Source: an uncultured Bacteriovoracaceae bacterium (lineage in GTDB: Bacteria > Bdellovibrionota > Bacteriovoracia > Bacteriovoracales > Bacteriovoracaceae). From it: 52,375 nucleotides of DNA. The notes below the pieces were generated by a model. That model ran no database searches. It was not told where the DNA came from and was given only the letters and a program-made list of their open reading frames with translations. Each line of letters begins with the position of its first letter. The first letter of the stretch is position 1. Made by a program: the position numbers and the translations under genes. Where the stretch lies: positions 1-52,375 of the forward strand of contig CALHLC010000037.1 of the NCBI GenBank assembly GCA_938034385.1, given 5' to 3'. Shown here one piece after another: positions 42,439-51,859 of this stretch.

Positions 42439-43377
42439 TTATTTTACTAGGCCTATTTCTTTAAGTCTTTGAATTAAGAATTCATGAGAATTTATTGGAG
42501 GGAACTTTGCACCATCTCCCACACATGAGGGAACACATTCTAATGTGGTCTCTGGGTTTGGATGAACAAAGTATGGCATAGAATATCGAGGTACTGTTAA
42601 ATCTTTTGGATTAACAACTCTATGAGTTGTTGCCGGAATTATTCCATTTGTAATTCTGGACATCATATCTCCAGAGTCGACAATTAGCTGACCTTCTTTT
42701 GTTTTTACAGCTAACCATTGTCCATCTCTATCTAGAAGTTCGAGTCCTGAAGATGTTGCTCCTACTAAAATTGTAATAAGATTTATATCTTCATGAGCTG
42801 CGGCCCTCACTGCTCCTCGAGGCATTCCATCTTCTATACCAGGATAATGAATAGGTCTTAATATGGAGTTACCATCACTAACCATAGTTCTAAAGTATTG
42901 CTTAGGAACTTCAAGTCCAAGACCAATAGCATCTAAGAGGTGGTTAGCCGTTTCATCCAGAGAATCATAAAGGTTCTGAAGAGCAGGTTCAAAGCCTTGA
43001 ACTTCCTTGGGCCAAATATTATCTGGATATAATGATTTAAATTTATGATCATCTTGAACTTCTCTACCAACATGCCAAAATTCTTTTAAATCAGGTACGT
43101 CAGAAGTCTTTGCATGTTCAACCCCAAAAGCAGTATAACCTCGTTGGCCACCTCCATCAGGACACACATATTTCATCTTTGTATCTTTATCTAATTCGAA
43201 AAACTTTTTTGTATAATCATAAGATTGTTTAATCACATCATCAGAGACTGTATGATCAACTAAAATTATAAAGCCGTAATCTTTAAGGCCTACCATTAAT
43301 TCATCAACAAATTTTTTTCTCTCAGGCTCTGAACCATTTACAAATGATAATAAACTTAACTCTGGTACCTGACGCAT
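42439..43377 (-). CDS. 2-oxoglutarate/Fe(II) oxygenase, IPNS family
   Basis: A 312-residue isopenicillin N synthase-like dioxygenase. H195, D197 (AHEDINLITIL) and H252 (TTHRV) form the iron triad; R264-Y-S266 binds 2-oxoglutarate. The N-terminal DIOX_N part is ELSLLSFVNG...GFIILVDH. The substrate is not predictable; bacterial homologues act on varied small molecules, including gibberellin-like and amino acid-derived compounds, but no biosynthetic partners lie near. The stop adjoins rarA's stop. Confidence 0.9.
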   Translation of the reverse strand: MRQVPELSLLSFVNGSEPERKKFVDELMVGLKDYGFIILVDHTVSDDVIKQSYDYTKKFFELDKDTKMKYVCPDGGGQRGYTAFGVEHAKTSDVPDLKEFWHVGREVQDDHKFKSLYPDNIWPKEVQGFEPALQNLYDSLDETANHLLDAIGLGLEVPKQYFRTMVSDGNSILRPIHYPGIEDGMPRGAVRAAAHEDINLITILVGATSSGLELLDRDGQWLAVKTKEGQLIVDSGDMMSRITNGIIPATTHRVVNPKDLTVPRYSMPYFVHPNPETTLECVPSCVGDGAKFPPINSHEFLIQRLKEIGLVK

Positions 43378-43449
43378 AGCGCTCTCCTTGATATCTCTAT
43401 AATAATCGGAGATTACTGAATTTCAATAAGAAAATAAAGTGGTTATGGA

Positions 43450-44061
43450 TTATTTACAACCTATCTGGCAGGTGGCCCATGAAACAATTCGAGCCTTTCT
43501 AGGACTAGGGCAATCCATTGCAAATCTCTTTGTTTTCAAAGAGTTAAAGCAATCCTTTTTTTCCTGGCGTTCTTGAAAATAAACTCTTGCAACAGAATCC
43601 TCTGGAAGTTCAATCAATACTTCTGGGGTTGCTCCATCAATTTCTGACTTTGTTTTAACTATTACAGAATCATCTGGCTCCATAATTTCATCTTTGATGG
43701 GACGATTGCTCTCTTGGACATGAATGGATGGTTCTTCTTTTTTTTGAGTTGGTTTCTTATCAAAGGGAAGAGTTTTGGGTTGTCTAGGTCTTGTTGTATC
43801 TACCATTTGTCCTTTAGGGGAAACACGATCTAAAGCATCAGGTTTTTTTGTACTAGTAGAGCTTGAATTATTTTCGAACATGAGATCACTTTTTTGCAGC
43901 TTATCTTGAGAAGGACCTTCCTTTGTTTTAACTTTATTAGGATGATAATCTTTATCAAAATAATCGGCAGAAGAAAGAGGATGATCTTTGTCTGTTCTAT
44001 TGTTTGAAGAGCTCAATAAGTTAAAACTCAAAAGTAGTACAATGAAGTATCTTATCAACAT
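43450..44061 (-). CDS. Secreted disordered protein with Cys tail
   Basis: A 203-residue protein with a signal peptide (MLIRYFIVLLLSFNLLSSS). The mature part is low-complexity, rich in Lys, Asp, Ser and Pro (about 20-150), so probably disordered. The last 40 residues have four cysteines (KKDCFNSL, MDCPSPR, ATCQIGCK), perhaps a small disulfide-bonded knot. No family recognised. Confidence 0.6.
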   Translation of the reverse strand: MLIRYFIVLLLSFNLLSSSNNRTDKDHPLSSADYFDKDYHPNKVKTKEGPSQDKLQKSDLMFENNSSSTSTKKPDALDRVSPKGQMVDTTRPRQPKTLPFDKKPTQKKEEPSIHVQESNRPIKDEIMEPDDSVIVKTKSEIDGATPEVLIELPEDSVARVYFQERQEKKDCFNSLKTKRFAMDCPSPRKARIVSWATCQIGCK

Positions 44062-44219
44062 AAATGACCTTTAAAAAAATTATTCACTCTTTATTATAAG
44101 CCCAGTCTTTATATTGATAAAGAAATGAAGTAATGGAACCTATCGCTAGGACTAGGCTCAAATATGGCTTTAAAAGTAGTCAAAATAGATGTTTATGATC
44201 TTTAAAAGTGTTTTTAGAG

Positions 44220-44237
44220 CTAATCTTTTTAGATTAG
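44220..44237 (+). promoter_or_regulatory. Leader hairpin before queA
   Basis: CTAATCT-TTTT-AGATTAG, a perfect 7-bp stem with a four-base loop, ends 18 bases before the TTG start of queA. It could mask or frame the ribosome site. It does not resemble a preQ1 riboswitch, which needs a C-rich loop and A-rich tail. Confidence 0.45.
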
Positions 44238-44255
44238 TAGTGATATATTGATTCA

Positions 44256-45302
44256 TTGAAAAATTTAGACTTACTCACAAATTCATATGATTACGATTTA
44301 CCATCAGAACTTATTGCTCAAACTCCAAGTGATAAAAGAGATCAATCACGCTTGTTAGTTTTTGATGAGTCTACGCAAGTCATAACTCATGCAAGATTTG
44401 ATCAACTAGCTAGCTTCTTAGAAGAAGATACTTGTATAGCACTTAATAATACAAAGGTTTTTAGTTCTAGGGTGTTTGCTCAAAAATCAACTGGTTCGAA
44501 AGCTGAGTTTTTATTCTTGGATAATAAATTAGATGAAGATAAAACAGTGGAAGTGATGATTAAGTCTAATGGGAAGAAAAAAGTTGGAGATACCTATTTT
44601 GTTGAAGGAAATAAATCTATAAAAGTCATCTCCCGTGGAGAGTTAACCTTTAAAGTTTCTTTAGGGAATATCGCGGAGCTTGATTGCTTTCTTAAAGAGC
44701 ATGCAAAGATTCCAATTCCTCCCTATATAAGAAATGGAGAGAGTGATCAAAGAGATATCTTGAGATATCAAACGACCTTTGCTGAAGTTGAAGGTTCAAT
44801 AGCAGCCCCAACAGCAGGACTTCATTTTACTGACTCTGTCTTTAAATCACTTGAAGATAAAAAGATTCAAAAAGCATTTGTCACTTTACACGTTGGTATA
44901 GGAACCTTTAGACCAGTGTTTGAAGAAAATATTTTAGATCATAAAATGCATAGTGAAATCTTTAAAATACATTGTAATGAATTAGAGAAATTAAAAAATA
45001 AAAAAACTATAGCGGTAGGGACAACAACCTTGAGAACTCTTGAGAGTATGAAGGTAAACCAAAGTTATAAGTCCAATCATTATAACTCAACTGATATTTT
45101 TTTATATCCTGGAAAAGAGGTTACATCGATCCATGGTTTATTAACAAATTTTCATCTGCCCAAATCCACTCTTTTAATGTTAGTGAGTTCACTCATAGGG
45201 AGAGAAAAAACTTTAGATCTTTATAGACAAGCAATAGAAGAAAAATATAGATTTTATTCTTACGGAGATGCAATGCTAATCTTAAGAAAAGGATATAGAT
45301 AA
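44256..45302 (+). CDS. queA: S-adenosylmethionine:tRNA ribosyltransferase-isomerase
   Basis: Transfers and isomerises the ribose of SAM onto preQ1-modified tRNA to give epoxyqueuosine. 348 residues. The family blocks are present: YDYDLPSELIAQTPSDKRDQSRLLV, ALNNTKVFSSRV, TFAEVEGSIAAPTAGLHFT, HVGIGTFRPV and TSIHGLLTNFHLPKSTLLMLVSSL. The start is TTG, as no ATG fits the conserved N-terminus. It heads the queuosine/secretion operon and its stop is directly followed by the TTG of tgt. Confidence 0.95.
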   Translation: MKNLDLLTNSYDYDLPSELIAQTPSDKRDQSRLLVFDESTQVITHARFDQLASFLEEDTCIALNNTKVFSSRVFAQKSTGSKAEFLFLDNKLDEDKTVEVMIKSNGKKKVGDTYFVEGNKSIKVISRGELTFKVSLGNIAELDCFLKEHAKIPIPPYIRNGESDQRDILRYQTTFAEVEGSIAAPTAGLHFTDSVFKSLEDKKIQKAFVTLHVGIGTFRPVFEENILDHKMHSEIFKIHCNELEKLKNKKTIAVGTTTLRTLESMKVNQSYKSNHYNSTDIFLYPGKEVTSIHGLLTNFHLPKSTLLMLVSSLIGREKTLDLYRQAIEEKYRFYSYGDAMLILRKGYR

Positions 45303-46409
45303 TTGAAGTTCAAAGTAGAACATACAAGTAAAAAAGCAAGAGCTGGATATTTTGAAACTTCCAGAGGAAAAGTAGAGACACCTGTGTTTATGCCGGTAGG
45401 TACAAAGGCTTCCGTAAAAATGATGACTTCTGAAGATTTAGAAGAACTGGGAGCTGATATTATCCTTGGGAATACTTATCATCTTTTTTTACGACCTGGT
45501 TCCAAGTTGATTGAAGACTTAGGTGAATTGCATGGTTTTATGAGTTGGAATAAATCTATTCTTACTGATTCTGGAGGATATCAAGTGTATTCTTTATCAG
45601 GTTTGAATAAAGTTACTGACACTGGGGTGTGGTTTAGATCTCACATTGATGGAAGTAAACACTTTATTGGTCCCAATGAGTCGATGCAAATTCAAAAAGA
45701 GCTAGGCTCTGATATAGTCATGTGTTTTGATGAATGTCCTGCTCTTCCATGTACCAAAGAAAAAATGGAAGAGAGTTTAAAAAAGACACATGCATGGGCA
45801 AAAATTTGTAGAGAGTATGAATTAAAATCTCACCAGAATCTTTTTGGGATTGTTCAAGGAGGGTTAGACCTTGAACTTAGAAAATATTCGCTTGAAACTT
45901 TAAGTGAACATGACTTCGAAGGTTTTGCTATTGGGGGCCTATCGGTGGGCGAGAAAAATGAGGAGATGAGAGAGTTACTTGAAAACTTCACTCATCATAT
46001 GCCTGATGAGAAACCTAGATATTTAATGGGAGTAGGTAAACCATTGGATATTCTTCAAGCTGTCTCAACAGGAGTTGATATGTTTGATTGTGTGCTTCCA
46101 ACTAGAAATGCTCGTAACGGTCAGATGCTCACTTCAATGGGACCTATGAATATTAAGAACGAGAGGTTTCAAAAAGATAATCAACCACCTGATAAGAATT
46201 GTAGCTGCAAGGTTTGTTCTAGGTACTCTAGGGCCTATATTCGACATTTGTATAAAGTTAATGAGTTTAGTGCTGGAAGAATGATGACTTATCATAATCT
46301 TCACTTCTATTTAAACATGATGAGAGAAGTGAGAGAGGCCATTAGACAAGATAAGTTTGACGAGTATTACCTATCATTTTATAAAGATTTTACTTCAAAT
46401 AATTTCTAA
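45303..46409 (+). CDS. tgt: Queuine/preQ1 tRNA-guanine transglycosylase
   Basis: Swaps the wobble guanine of GUN-anticodon tRNAs for preQ1. 368 residues. D89 (LTDSGGYQVYS) is the general base, D262 (MFDCVLPTRNARNGQ) the nucleophile. Zinc ligands are C300, C302, C305 (CSCKVC) and H331 (YHNLHFY). The start is TTG, immediately after the queA stop, so translation is coupled. It is followed by yajC, the common order in many bacteria. Confidence 0.97.
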   Translation: MKFKVEHTSKKARAGYFETSRGKVETPVFMPVGTKASVKMMTSEDLEELGADIILGNTYHLFLRPGSKLIEDLGELHGFMSWNKSILTDSGGYQVYSLSGLNKVTDTGVWFRSHIDGSKHFIGPNESMQIQKELGSDIVMCFDECPALPCTKEKMEESLKKTHAWAKICREYELKSHQNLFGIVQGGLDLELRKYSLETLSEHDFEGFAIGGLSVGEKNEEMRELLENFTHHMPDEKPRYLMGVGKPLDILQAVSTGVDMFDCVLPTRNARNGQMLTSMGPMNIKNERFQKDNQPPDKNCSCKVCSRYSRAYIRHLYKVNEFSAGRMMTYHNLHFYLNMMREVREAIRQDKFDEYYLSFYKDFTSNNF

Positions 46410-46419
46410 AGGATTTTTT

Positions 46420-46749
46420 ATGTTATTTTCTAATGCTTTTGCTCAAGAAACTGCTCAGAATGCAACTCAGAGTCAATTTATGAGTTTTGTACCATTCATT
46501 CTTATTTTTTTCGTATTTTATTTTCTAATGATTAGACCTCAAAAGAAGAGATTAGAAGATGAAGCAAAGTTTAATTCCTCATTGGATAAAGGAAATGAAG
46601 TTTATATGAAATCAGGTGTGATAGGGAAGATCGTCGGACTTACAGATAAAGTTGTAACTTTAGAAGTTTCTGAAGGGACCAAAGTTAAATTCTTGAGATC
46701 ACAAATTGGTGGAGATACAAAAAACATCTTCAGTTCTGAAGCAAAATAA
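46420..46749 (+). CDS. yajC: Preprotein translocase subunit YajC
   Basis: Single-span accessory of the SecDF complex, 109 residues. The membrane segment FVPFILIFFVFYFLMIRPQKKR includes the highly conserved RPQ. A cytoplasmic domain with GNEVYMKSGVIGKIVG follows. AAGGA lies 7 bases before the ATG; a longer upstream frame has no ribosome site and overlaps tgt. Confidence 0.95.
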   Translation: MLFSNAFAQETAQNATQSQFMSFVPFILIFFVFYFLMIRPQKKRLEDEAKFNSSLDKGNEVYMKSGVIGKIVGLTDKVVTLEVSEGTKVKFLRSQIGGDTKNIFSSEAK

Positions 46750-46806
46750 TTTACCATAGAGGACACGCAGAAATCTCATCTAAAGAGGATTTAGTTAGGA
46801 GTACAT

Positions 46807-47052
46807 ATGTTTGGTCTTGGTGCCGGAGAGATTCTTATTGTTCTTGCTTTAGCGCTAATTTTTATTGGCCCTAAAAAACTTCCAGGCCTTGCTAAAGGTT
46901 TAGGAAAAGGAATGCGAGAATTTCAAGATGCAATGAAAGGAATCACTCATAGTGATGATACTCAATCAAACACTCAAGATGATGATGAAAATGTAATAAC
47001 AACTAAAGCTAATCATCATAGAGAAAATGATACAAATAAAAGTGATTCTTAA
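46807..47052 (+). CDS. tatA: Twin-arginine translocase subunit TatA/E
   Basis: An 81-residue TatA. The short membrane helix GAGEILIVLALALIFIGPKKL leads through the conserved FGP-like (IGP) hinge to the amphipathic helix LPGLAKGLGKGMREFQDAMKG. An acidic tail follows. TatA oligomers form the passage for folded proteins, here for example the Tat-signalled HiPIP. It is set between yajC and secD, not with tatBC, which are not in this window. Confidence 0.95.
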   Translation: MFGLGAGEILIVLALALIFIGPKKLPGLAKGLGKGMREFQDAMKGITHSDDTQSNTQDDDENVITTKANHHRENDTNKSDS

Positions 47053-47064
47053 AGGATATATATA

Positions 47065-48777
47065 ATGAATAAAAAATGGTTTTCTAGGTTTGTTCTTCTT
47101 TTAGTTATTGTTGGAATCTCAATAATGACTATTATTCCTACGGTTTTTAATCTAAAGGAAGATTCGAGTTATCCAGTCAAAAATAAAATTAACCTTGGTC
47201 TAGATCTTCAAGGTGGTCTTTATATCGTTTTAGGGATTGATTTTGATAAAGTTTATCTTGATGAAGTAACGACTCAGGTTCAAAAAGCTGTTACTTACTT
47301 AAAACTTGATGAAGAGATTAATGCAACTATTGGAGACATCTCTAAAGAGGATTTAAAGGATCCTAGAGTTCAAATCGTATTGTCTAACCCTGATGATCTT
47401 GCTAGAGCTAAAGATAAGGTTAGAGAGTATTATGATTATTACTTGAGACTTACTTCTGAGACTCCTAATAGTTTAACTTATGGAATTAATAATTCTCTTA
47501 AGAATGACCTAGAAACAAATGCTGTTTCAAAATCAATTGAAGTTATTAGAAATAGAATTGATGAGTTTGGTGTAAGTGAACCAGAGATTGTTTCTCAGGG
47601 AGAAGACAGAATTGTTGTTCAGCTTCCAGGAGTAAAAGATATTGATCGAGCTAAAGATCTAATCGGGCAAACTGCAAAACTAGAATTTAAAATTGTTAAT
47701 GATGATCCTAATGAAGCTGCAAAAATTGATGGCTGGTTAGAGAAAGTTAAAACAGCTGGTGGTGAATATAAAGCAGGATCTAGGTTTTCTGAATATGTAA
47801 AAAATGTAAACGATATTTTAAAAGATGACCTTCCTACAGGTCATGAATTAGTTTTTGAAAAAATTGTTAATGCTCTTAATAATGAAGTAACTATCGGTGA
47901 ACCATACTTAATTAATTCTATGGCACGGATTACAGGTGATGATCTTCAAGATGCTAGAGTTGCTTTTGATCCTCAAGACAATAGACCATATGTTGGGTTG
48001 AACTTTAAGACCAAGGGAGCTCAAAAATTTGCTAATGTAACAGAAGAAAACGTTGGTAAAAGAATGGCTATCATTCTAGATGGTAACGTTTATAGTGCTC
48101 CAAATATTCAAGAAAAAATTGCAGGTGGAAATGCATCTATTACTCTTGGACAAGGAAATAGAGATAAAGTCGTTAAAGAAGCATCTGATCTTTCATTAGT
48201 TCTTAGAGCAGGAGCTCTTCCAGTTGAGCTTGAATTTCAAGAGCAAAGAATTGTAGGACCTAGTCTTGGTGCTGAATCTATTGAAAAAGCAAGATTTGCT
48301 GCTCTAGTTGGAGCTTTGTGTGTATTTGCTTTCATTTTATTTTATTACAAAGTTTCAGGGTTTATCGCTTTATTAACTTTATCAATAAATATTTTAATTG
48401 TTCTAGCTTGTCTTGTTGGGCTGGAAGCTACCTTAACCCTTCCAGGTATAGCGGGTATTGCCTTAACTATTGGTATGGCAGTTGATGCGAATATTATTAT
48501 TTTTGAGAGAATTAAAGAGGAGATACGTTTAGGAGTGAGTGGAAGACCAGCTGTTGAGGCCGGTTTTGCAAAAGCTTTCTGGACTATTATCGATGCCAAC
48601 CTAACAACCGCTGTTGCAGGTTTAGCACTTTTAAATTTTGGAACAGGTCCAATTAGAGGATTTGCGGTGACTTTATTAATAGGAATTATAGCAACTGTTT
48701 ATTCTTCTTATTTTGTTGGGAAGTTATTATTTGAAATTTATATGGATAGAGTTAAAGGAAAAACTGTTAGCATTTAG
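47065..48777 (+). CDS. secD: Protein translocase subunit SecD
   Basis: SecD with SecF uses the proton gradient to pull preproteins from SecYEG. 570 residues. N-terminal membrane helix (about 8-26), then LGLDLQGG (the conserved D-LQGG), the large periplasmic P1 domain, RNRIDEFGVSEP, and five C-terminal membrane spans with LRAGALPVELE, GPSLGAESIEKA and GIALTIGMAVDANIIIFERIKEE. GGATA precedes the ATG. secF follows after 21 bases. Confidence 0.96.
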   Translation: MNKKWFSRFVLLLVIVGISIMTIIPTVFNLKEDSSYPVKNKINLGLDLQGGLYIVLGIDFDKVYLDEVTTQVQKAVTYLKLDEEINATIGDISKEDLKDPRVQIVLSNPDDLARAKDKVREYYDYYLRLTSETPNSLTYGINNSLKNDLETNAVSKSIEVIRNRIDEFGVSEPEIVSQGEDRIVVQLPGVKDIDRAKDLIGQTAKLEFKIVNDDPNEAAKIDGWLEKVKTAGGEYKAGSRFSEYVKNVNDILKDDLPTGHELVFEKIVNALNNEVTIGEPYLINSMARITGDDLQDARVAFDPQDNRPYVGLNFKTKGAQKFANVTEENVGKRMAIILDGNVYSAPNIQEKIAGGNASITLGQGNRDKVVKEASDLSLVLRAGALPVELEFQEQRIVGPSLGAESIEKARFAALVGALCVFAFILFYYKVSGFIALLTLSINILIVLACLVGLEATLTLPGIAGIALTIGMAVDANIIIFERIKEEIRLGVSGRPAVEAGFAKAFWTIIDANLTTAVAGLALLNFGTGPIRGFAVTLLIGIIATVYSSYFVGKLLFEIYMDRVKGKTVSI

Positions 48778-48798
48778 TGCTAAATATTAGGAATAATT

Positions 48799-49734
48799 AT
48801 GAATACAAAAGTAGGAACAATGAATACAAAGGTCGATCCAAAAAGGAAGTTTAATATTCCTTTTGTGAAACAATTTAAATTTTCGACTATCCTTTCTCTA
48901 TTAGCAGTTTTAGGATCTTTGATTTTAATCTTTGGAAAGGGACCAATATTCAGTGTTGATTTCAAAGGTGGAGCTGAAATTCAAGTTCAATTCAATCAAG
49001 CAGTTACTGCTGAAACGATTAGATCAACTCTACTTGAAACAAATTACCCAGTGTCACAAATTCAACAAATTGGAGCACCTACAGATAATGAATTTTTAGT
49101 TAAAGTTGCAGCTTCAAAAAATGATATTAATACTGTGACTAATACACTTTCTTCTAAATTAAAATCTTCTTTTGCTAGCCAAGGGGCCCAGATTAGAAAA
49201 ACTGATATTGTTGGACCTAAAGCTGGTAAGCAACTTCAAGTATCAGGTTTGTATGCCATGCTTATCGCTCTTGGTGGCATCTTATTATACATTGGTTTGA
49301 GATTTGATTTTAAATATGCTCCAGGGGCAGTTGTTGCTCTTTTCCATGATGTAACTATTGTTTGTGGAATATTTGTTCTTTTGAATCTTGAGTTTAGTCT
49401 ACAAATTGTAGCTGCCTTACTGGCCGTTATCGGATACTCAGTGAACGATACAGTTGTAATTTACGATAGAGTTAGAGAGCATGAAGAAAGAGTGCCAAAG
49501 ACTAGATTATCTACTCACATTCATAATGCATTAAATGAAACTCTTACTAGGACAATGTGGACATCTCTAACAACTTTATTTGTGATTGTTTCCATGCTTG
49601 TTTTTGGAAGTGGAATCACAAGAGATTTCTTTTTAGCACTTTTTATTGGTGTACTAATTGGAACTTATTCATCACTTTATGTTGCCGCTCCAACTGTTCA
49701 ATTCTTTGCTAGGTTTATTAAAGAAGAAAATTGA
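48799..49734 (+). CDS. secF: Protein translocase subunit SecF
   Basis: Partner of SecD. 311 residues. SVDFKGGAEIQVQF in the first periplasmic part, then five membrane spans with YIGLRFDFKYAPGAVVALFHDV, AVIGYSVNDTVVIYDRVRE and TLTRTMWTSLTTLFVI. The N-terminus has a duplication: MNTKVG-T-MNTKVD, with an ATG at 48799 and another at 48820, each with its own AGGA box. Either may be the start, and the shorter form is 304 residues. It is followed by a coupled small gene. Confidence 0.95.
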   Translation: MNTKVGTMNTKVDPKRKFNIPFVKQFKFSTILSLLAVLGSLILIFGKGPIFSVDFKGGAEIQVQFNQAVTAETIRSTLLETNYPVSQIQQIGAPTDNEFLVKVAASKNDINTVTNTLSSKLKSSFASQGAQIRKTDIVGPKAGKQLQVSGLYAMLIALGGILLYIGLRFDFKYAPGAVVALFHDVTIVCGIFVLLNLEFSLQIVAALLAVIGYSVNDTVVIYDRVREHEERVPKTRLSTHIHNALNETLTRTMWTSLTTLFVIVSMLVFGSGITRDFFLALFIGVLIGTYSSLYVAAPTVQFFARFIKEEN

Positions 49735-50228
49735 GATATTTAGTATTTCTACTTTTTATTTTTAATATATCTTTGAGCCAAGATACGAGCTCTATTTTAT
49801 CTAAAGATGCTTTTGAAGATTTAAAGCGATCAAATCCATTTTCTCATATGAGTCCAGAAGAAATGAGAGCAATCATTCAAGAAAAATCAAAAGATAATTC
49901 ATTTGGAAAAATCATTGAGAAATATCCAAAGTTTGAAGACTTTCTTAGTCATTGGTATGTAGATGAAGAAGCTGTTCCTAAGCTTTTTTCGTTGATGGAA
50001 GATCCATCTAAGGTAAAAGGATTTTTTATAAAGCTTATTATAGTTTTTGTTTTGGGCCTGATGATTATTCATTATTTAACTAGATCTGATACTAGCTTTT
50101 TTGTTAAGTTTTTTAAGAAGCTTGGACTAAATTTTATTTTAGTATTTTGTATTTGGATGATCTTTTATGACTCGTTTAAGGAAAACCTTGAGCCTACAGT
50201 CGAATTAGTTAAAACTCACTTACTTTAA
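49731..50228 (+). CDS. Small secreted/membrane protein downstream of secF
   Basis: A 165-residue protein with a signal-like N-terminus (MRYLVFLLFIFNISLSQ), a helical soluble part (about 18-95) and two membrane segments (about 96-112 and 130-150). It begins with TTG overlapping the secF stop (TTGA), so it belongs to the sec operon. No family recognised. Its stop overlaps the last four bases of the convergent lipoprotein gene. Confidence 0.6.
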   Translation: MRYLVFLLFIFNISLSQDTSSILSKDAFEDLKRSNPFSHMSPEEMRAIIQEKSKDNSFGKIIEKYPKFEDFLSHWYVDEEAVPKLFSLMEDPSKVKGFFIKLIIVFVLGLMIIHYLTRSDTSFFVKFFKKLGLNFILVFCIWMIFYDSFKENLEPTVELVKTHLL

Positions 50229-51655
50229 ATTGATGGGATACAACCGATTCTTTTATCATGAGTAATACCTTGATCGCTTCCACCGGCATGTCGGATTTTA
50301 TAGGTTCTAAAAGGATTACCTGCAGCGATATTACTTCGAATTTTAAAAAATACATCTGTCCCGGGAGCAATATTACTTCCATCTTGATTTAACTGGACCT
50401 CTGTTGTTAGATCTGGTCCTGCATAAGTGTACCATTGAGTATCGATTTGAGATTTTCGAACATAGATTATATCTTCACCAAATCTTTCTGTCGTTGGTTC
50501 AGGATAAGCTATATTTCCTGCGCCTATAATGTTTAAAGGAAGTCTTTTTGCTTCATATAGTGGCTCTAGTTCAAATTGTTGATTATTGAATTTAAATACT
50601 TCACCAAGGGCCTGGTATAAAGTATCTGAAGAGTTATAATCTGATATCTTAGGGCACCTTGAGGCATTTTGTTCAATGATTGGATGTAGCATAAAACCCA
50701 TCGTTTTCGCTGTAGAGCTTGGACTTGTTTGATATGTAATTGAACTAAAAAGTCCTTCTTCAAATGTTTCGTCAGTTTTAGCTTCTAGCAATTCCTCTAT
50801 TGCTAGTCTCCCATCCTTATCAAGATCCCAAAACTTTGGGTCATTTGGATGAAACATAGGAAACTCTTCTTGGATTCCAATCCTGGCTTCACCAGGGGAA
50901 TCTAAAAAAGCAGGATATCTAGCATGGCAAAATATTGAAAATTGTTGAATAAATGATAAGGGAAGTATCTCTGGATTTGTTGCTGAGATATAAAAATTTT
51001 TCTCATACTGGTAACTGATAGGAGGAAGACTTTGATCTTCATTAATATAGGCAACGTTACATTGGTACCTTTTTACACCTATAACACCAATGGCTTCAGA
51101 GCTTCCAGCCGTAAAAGCATCAACTTTCATAAATTGGATACTTGTAGAAATACTCTCTGATGAGTTCTCTACTAAGATTAATTGATAGTTTACATTATTT
51201 CTAAAACCTTCAGGAAGATTAGCTACTAATTGGTTAGAACCAACAGCGACTTCTACTTTTAGTTCTTGAGTTTGTCCTGATAGAGAATCTTTTGCTCTTA
51301 TGACACATCCAGAATTTGCACTAGTAACGTCACCAAATTCATCAGTTCTATCTTTAGTACACCATTCATAAAGCGAAGTAATTCCAAATGTTGCTAAAAC
51401 TTCTTGGTTAAGTTGAGCATCTAGATAAACAGCTGCTTCCGGCTTAACTGTTGAGCAAAATCTTTGGCAAGTTTCACTTGTATCTAATTGAATTGGAAGT
51501 CCATCTTGACATGCACAAAGATTAGATAATTTTACATCTATATCTTCTTGCCAAGTTTCAGCGTTTGGATCAATCTCTTCAAACTTTCTATCTCTAGTCG
51601 ACATACAACTAGTTGCTAGAAGAGCAAGAAGGATTAAATGGATAATTCTATTCAT
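50225..51655 (-). CDS. Large lipoprotein with an EF-hand-like loop
   Basis: A 476-residue predicted lipoprotein (LLALLATSCMST, lipidated cysteine about residue 17). Eight or more further cysteines, several paired early (CACQDGLP, CQRFC), suggest disulfides. The loop DLDKDGRLAIEE (about 278-289) fits an EF-hand calcium site with D1, D3, D5, G6 and E12. The rest is mixed beta and alpha with no named domain. A role in surface or prey contact is possible but only inferred from its type. Confidence 0.65.
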   Translation of the reverse strand: MNRIIHLILLALLATSCMSTRDRKFEEIDPNAETWQEDIDVKLSNLCACQDGLPIQLDTSETCQRFCSTVKPEAAVYLDAQLNQEVLATFGITSLYEWCTKDRTDEFGDVTSANSGCVIRAKDSLSGQTQELKVEVAVGSNQLVANLPEGFRNNVNYQLILVENSSESISTSIQFMKVDAFTAGSSEAIGVIGVKRYQCNVAYINEDQSLPPISYQYEKNFYISATNPEILPLSFIQQFSIFCHARYPAFLDSPGEARIGIQEEFPMFHPNDPKFWDLDKDGRLAIEELLEAKTDETFEEGLFSSITYQTSPSSTAKTMGFMLHPIIEQNASRCPKISDYNSSDTLYQALGEVFKFNNQQFELEPLYEAKRLPLNIIGAGNIAYPEPTTERFGEDIIYVRKSQIDTQWYTYAGPDLTTEVQLNQDGSNIAPGTDVFFKIRSNIAAGNPFRTYKIRHAGGSDQGITHDKRIGCIPSI

Positions 51656-51859
51656 AACTTACAAAGATTATCTCTTAATACAGAGATTTATCCTAATAGG
51701 GCAAATGATTAGTGCTTTAGAGCTTCTTACTTGGATTTGAAGGAATTAAAACTGCCTACAAAAAGAGTCAACTTTGAAGCTAGGTAAAATAATTCACTCT
51801 TAGCGATGAATTTAGAAATTCCTTAAAATATAAGTACTTACACTTTAGCGAGGTAGAAT

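Noticed and set aside
44220-44256. preQ1 riboswitch upstream of queA
   Set aside because: Only a simple hairpin is seen; the C-rich loop and A-rich tail of known preQ1 aptamers are missing.
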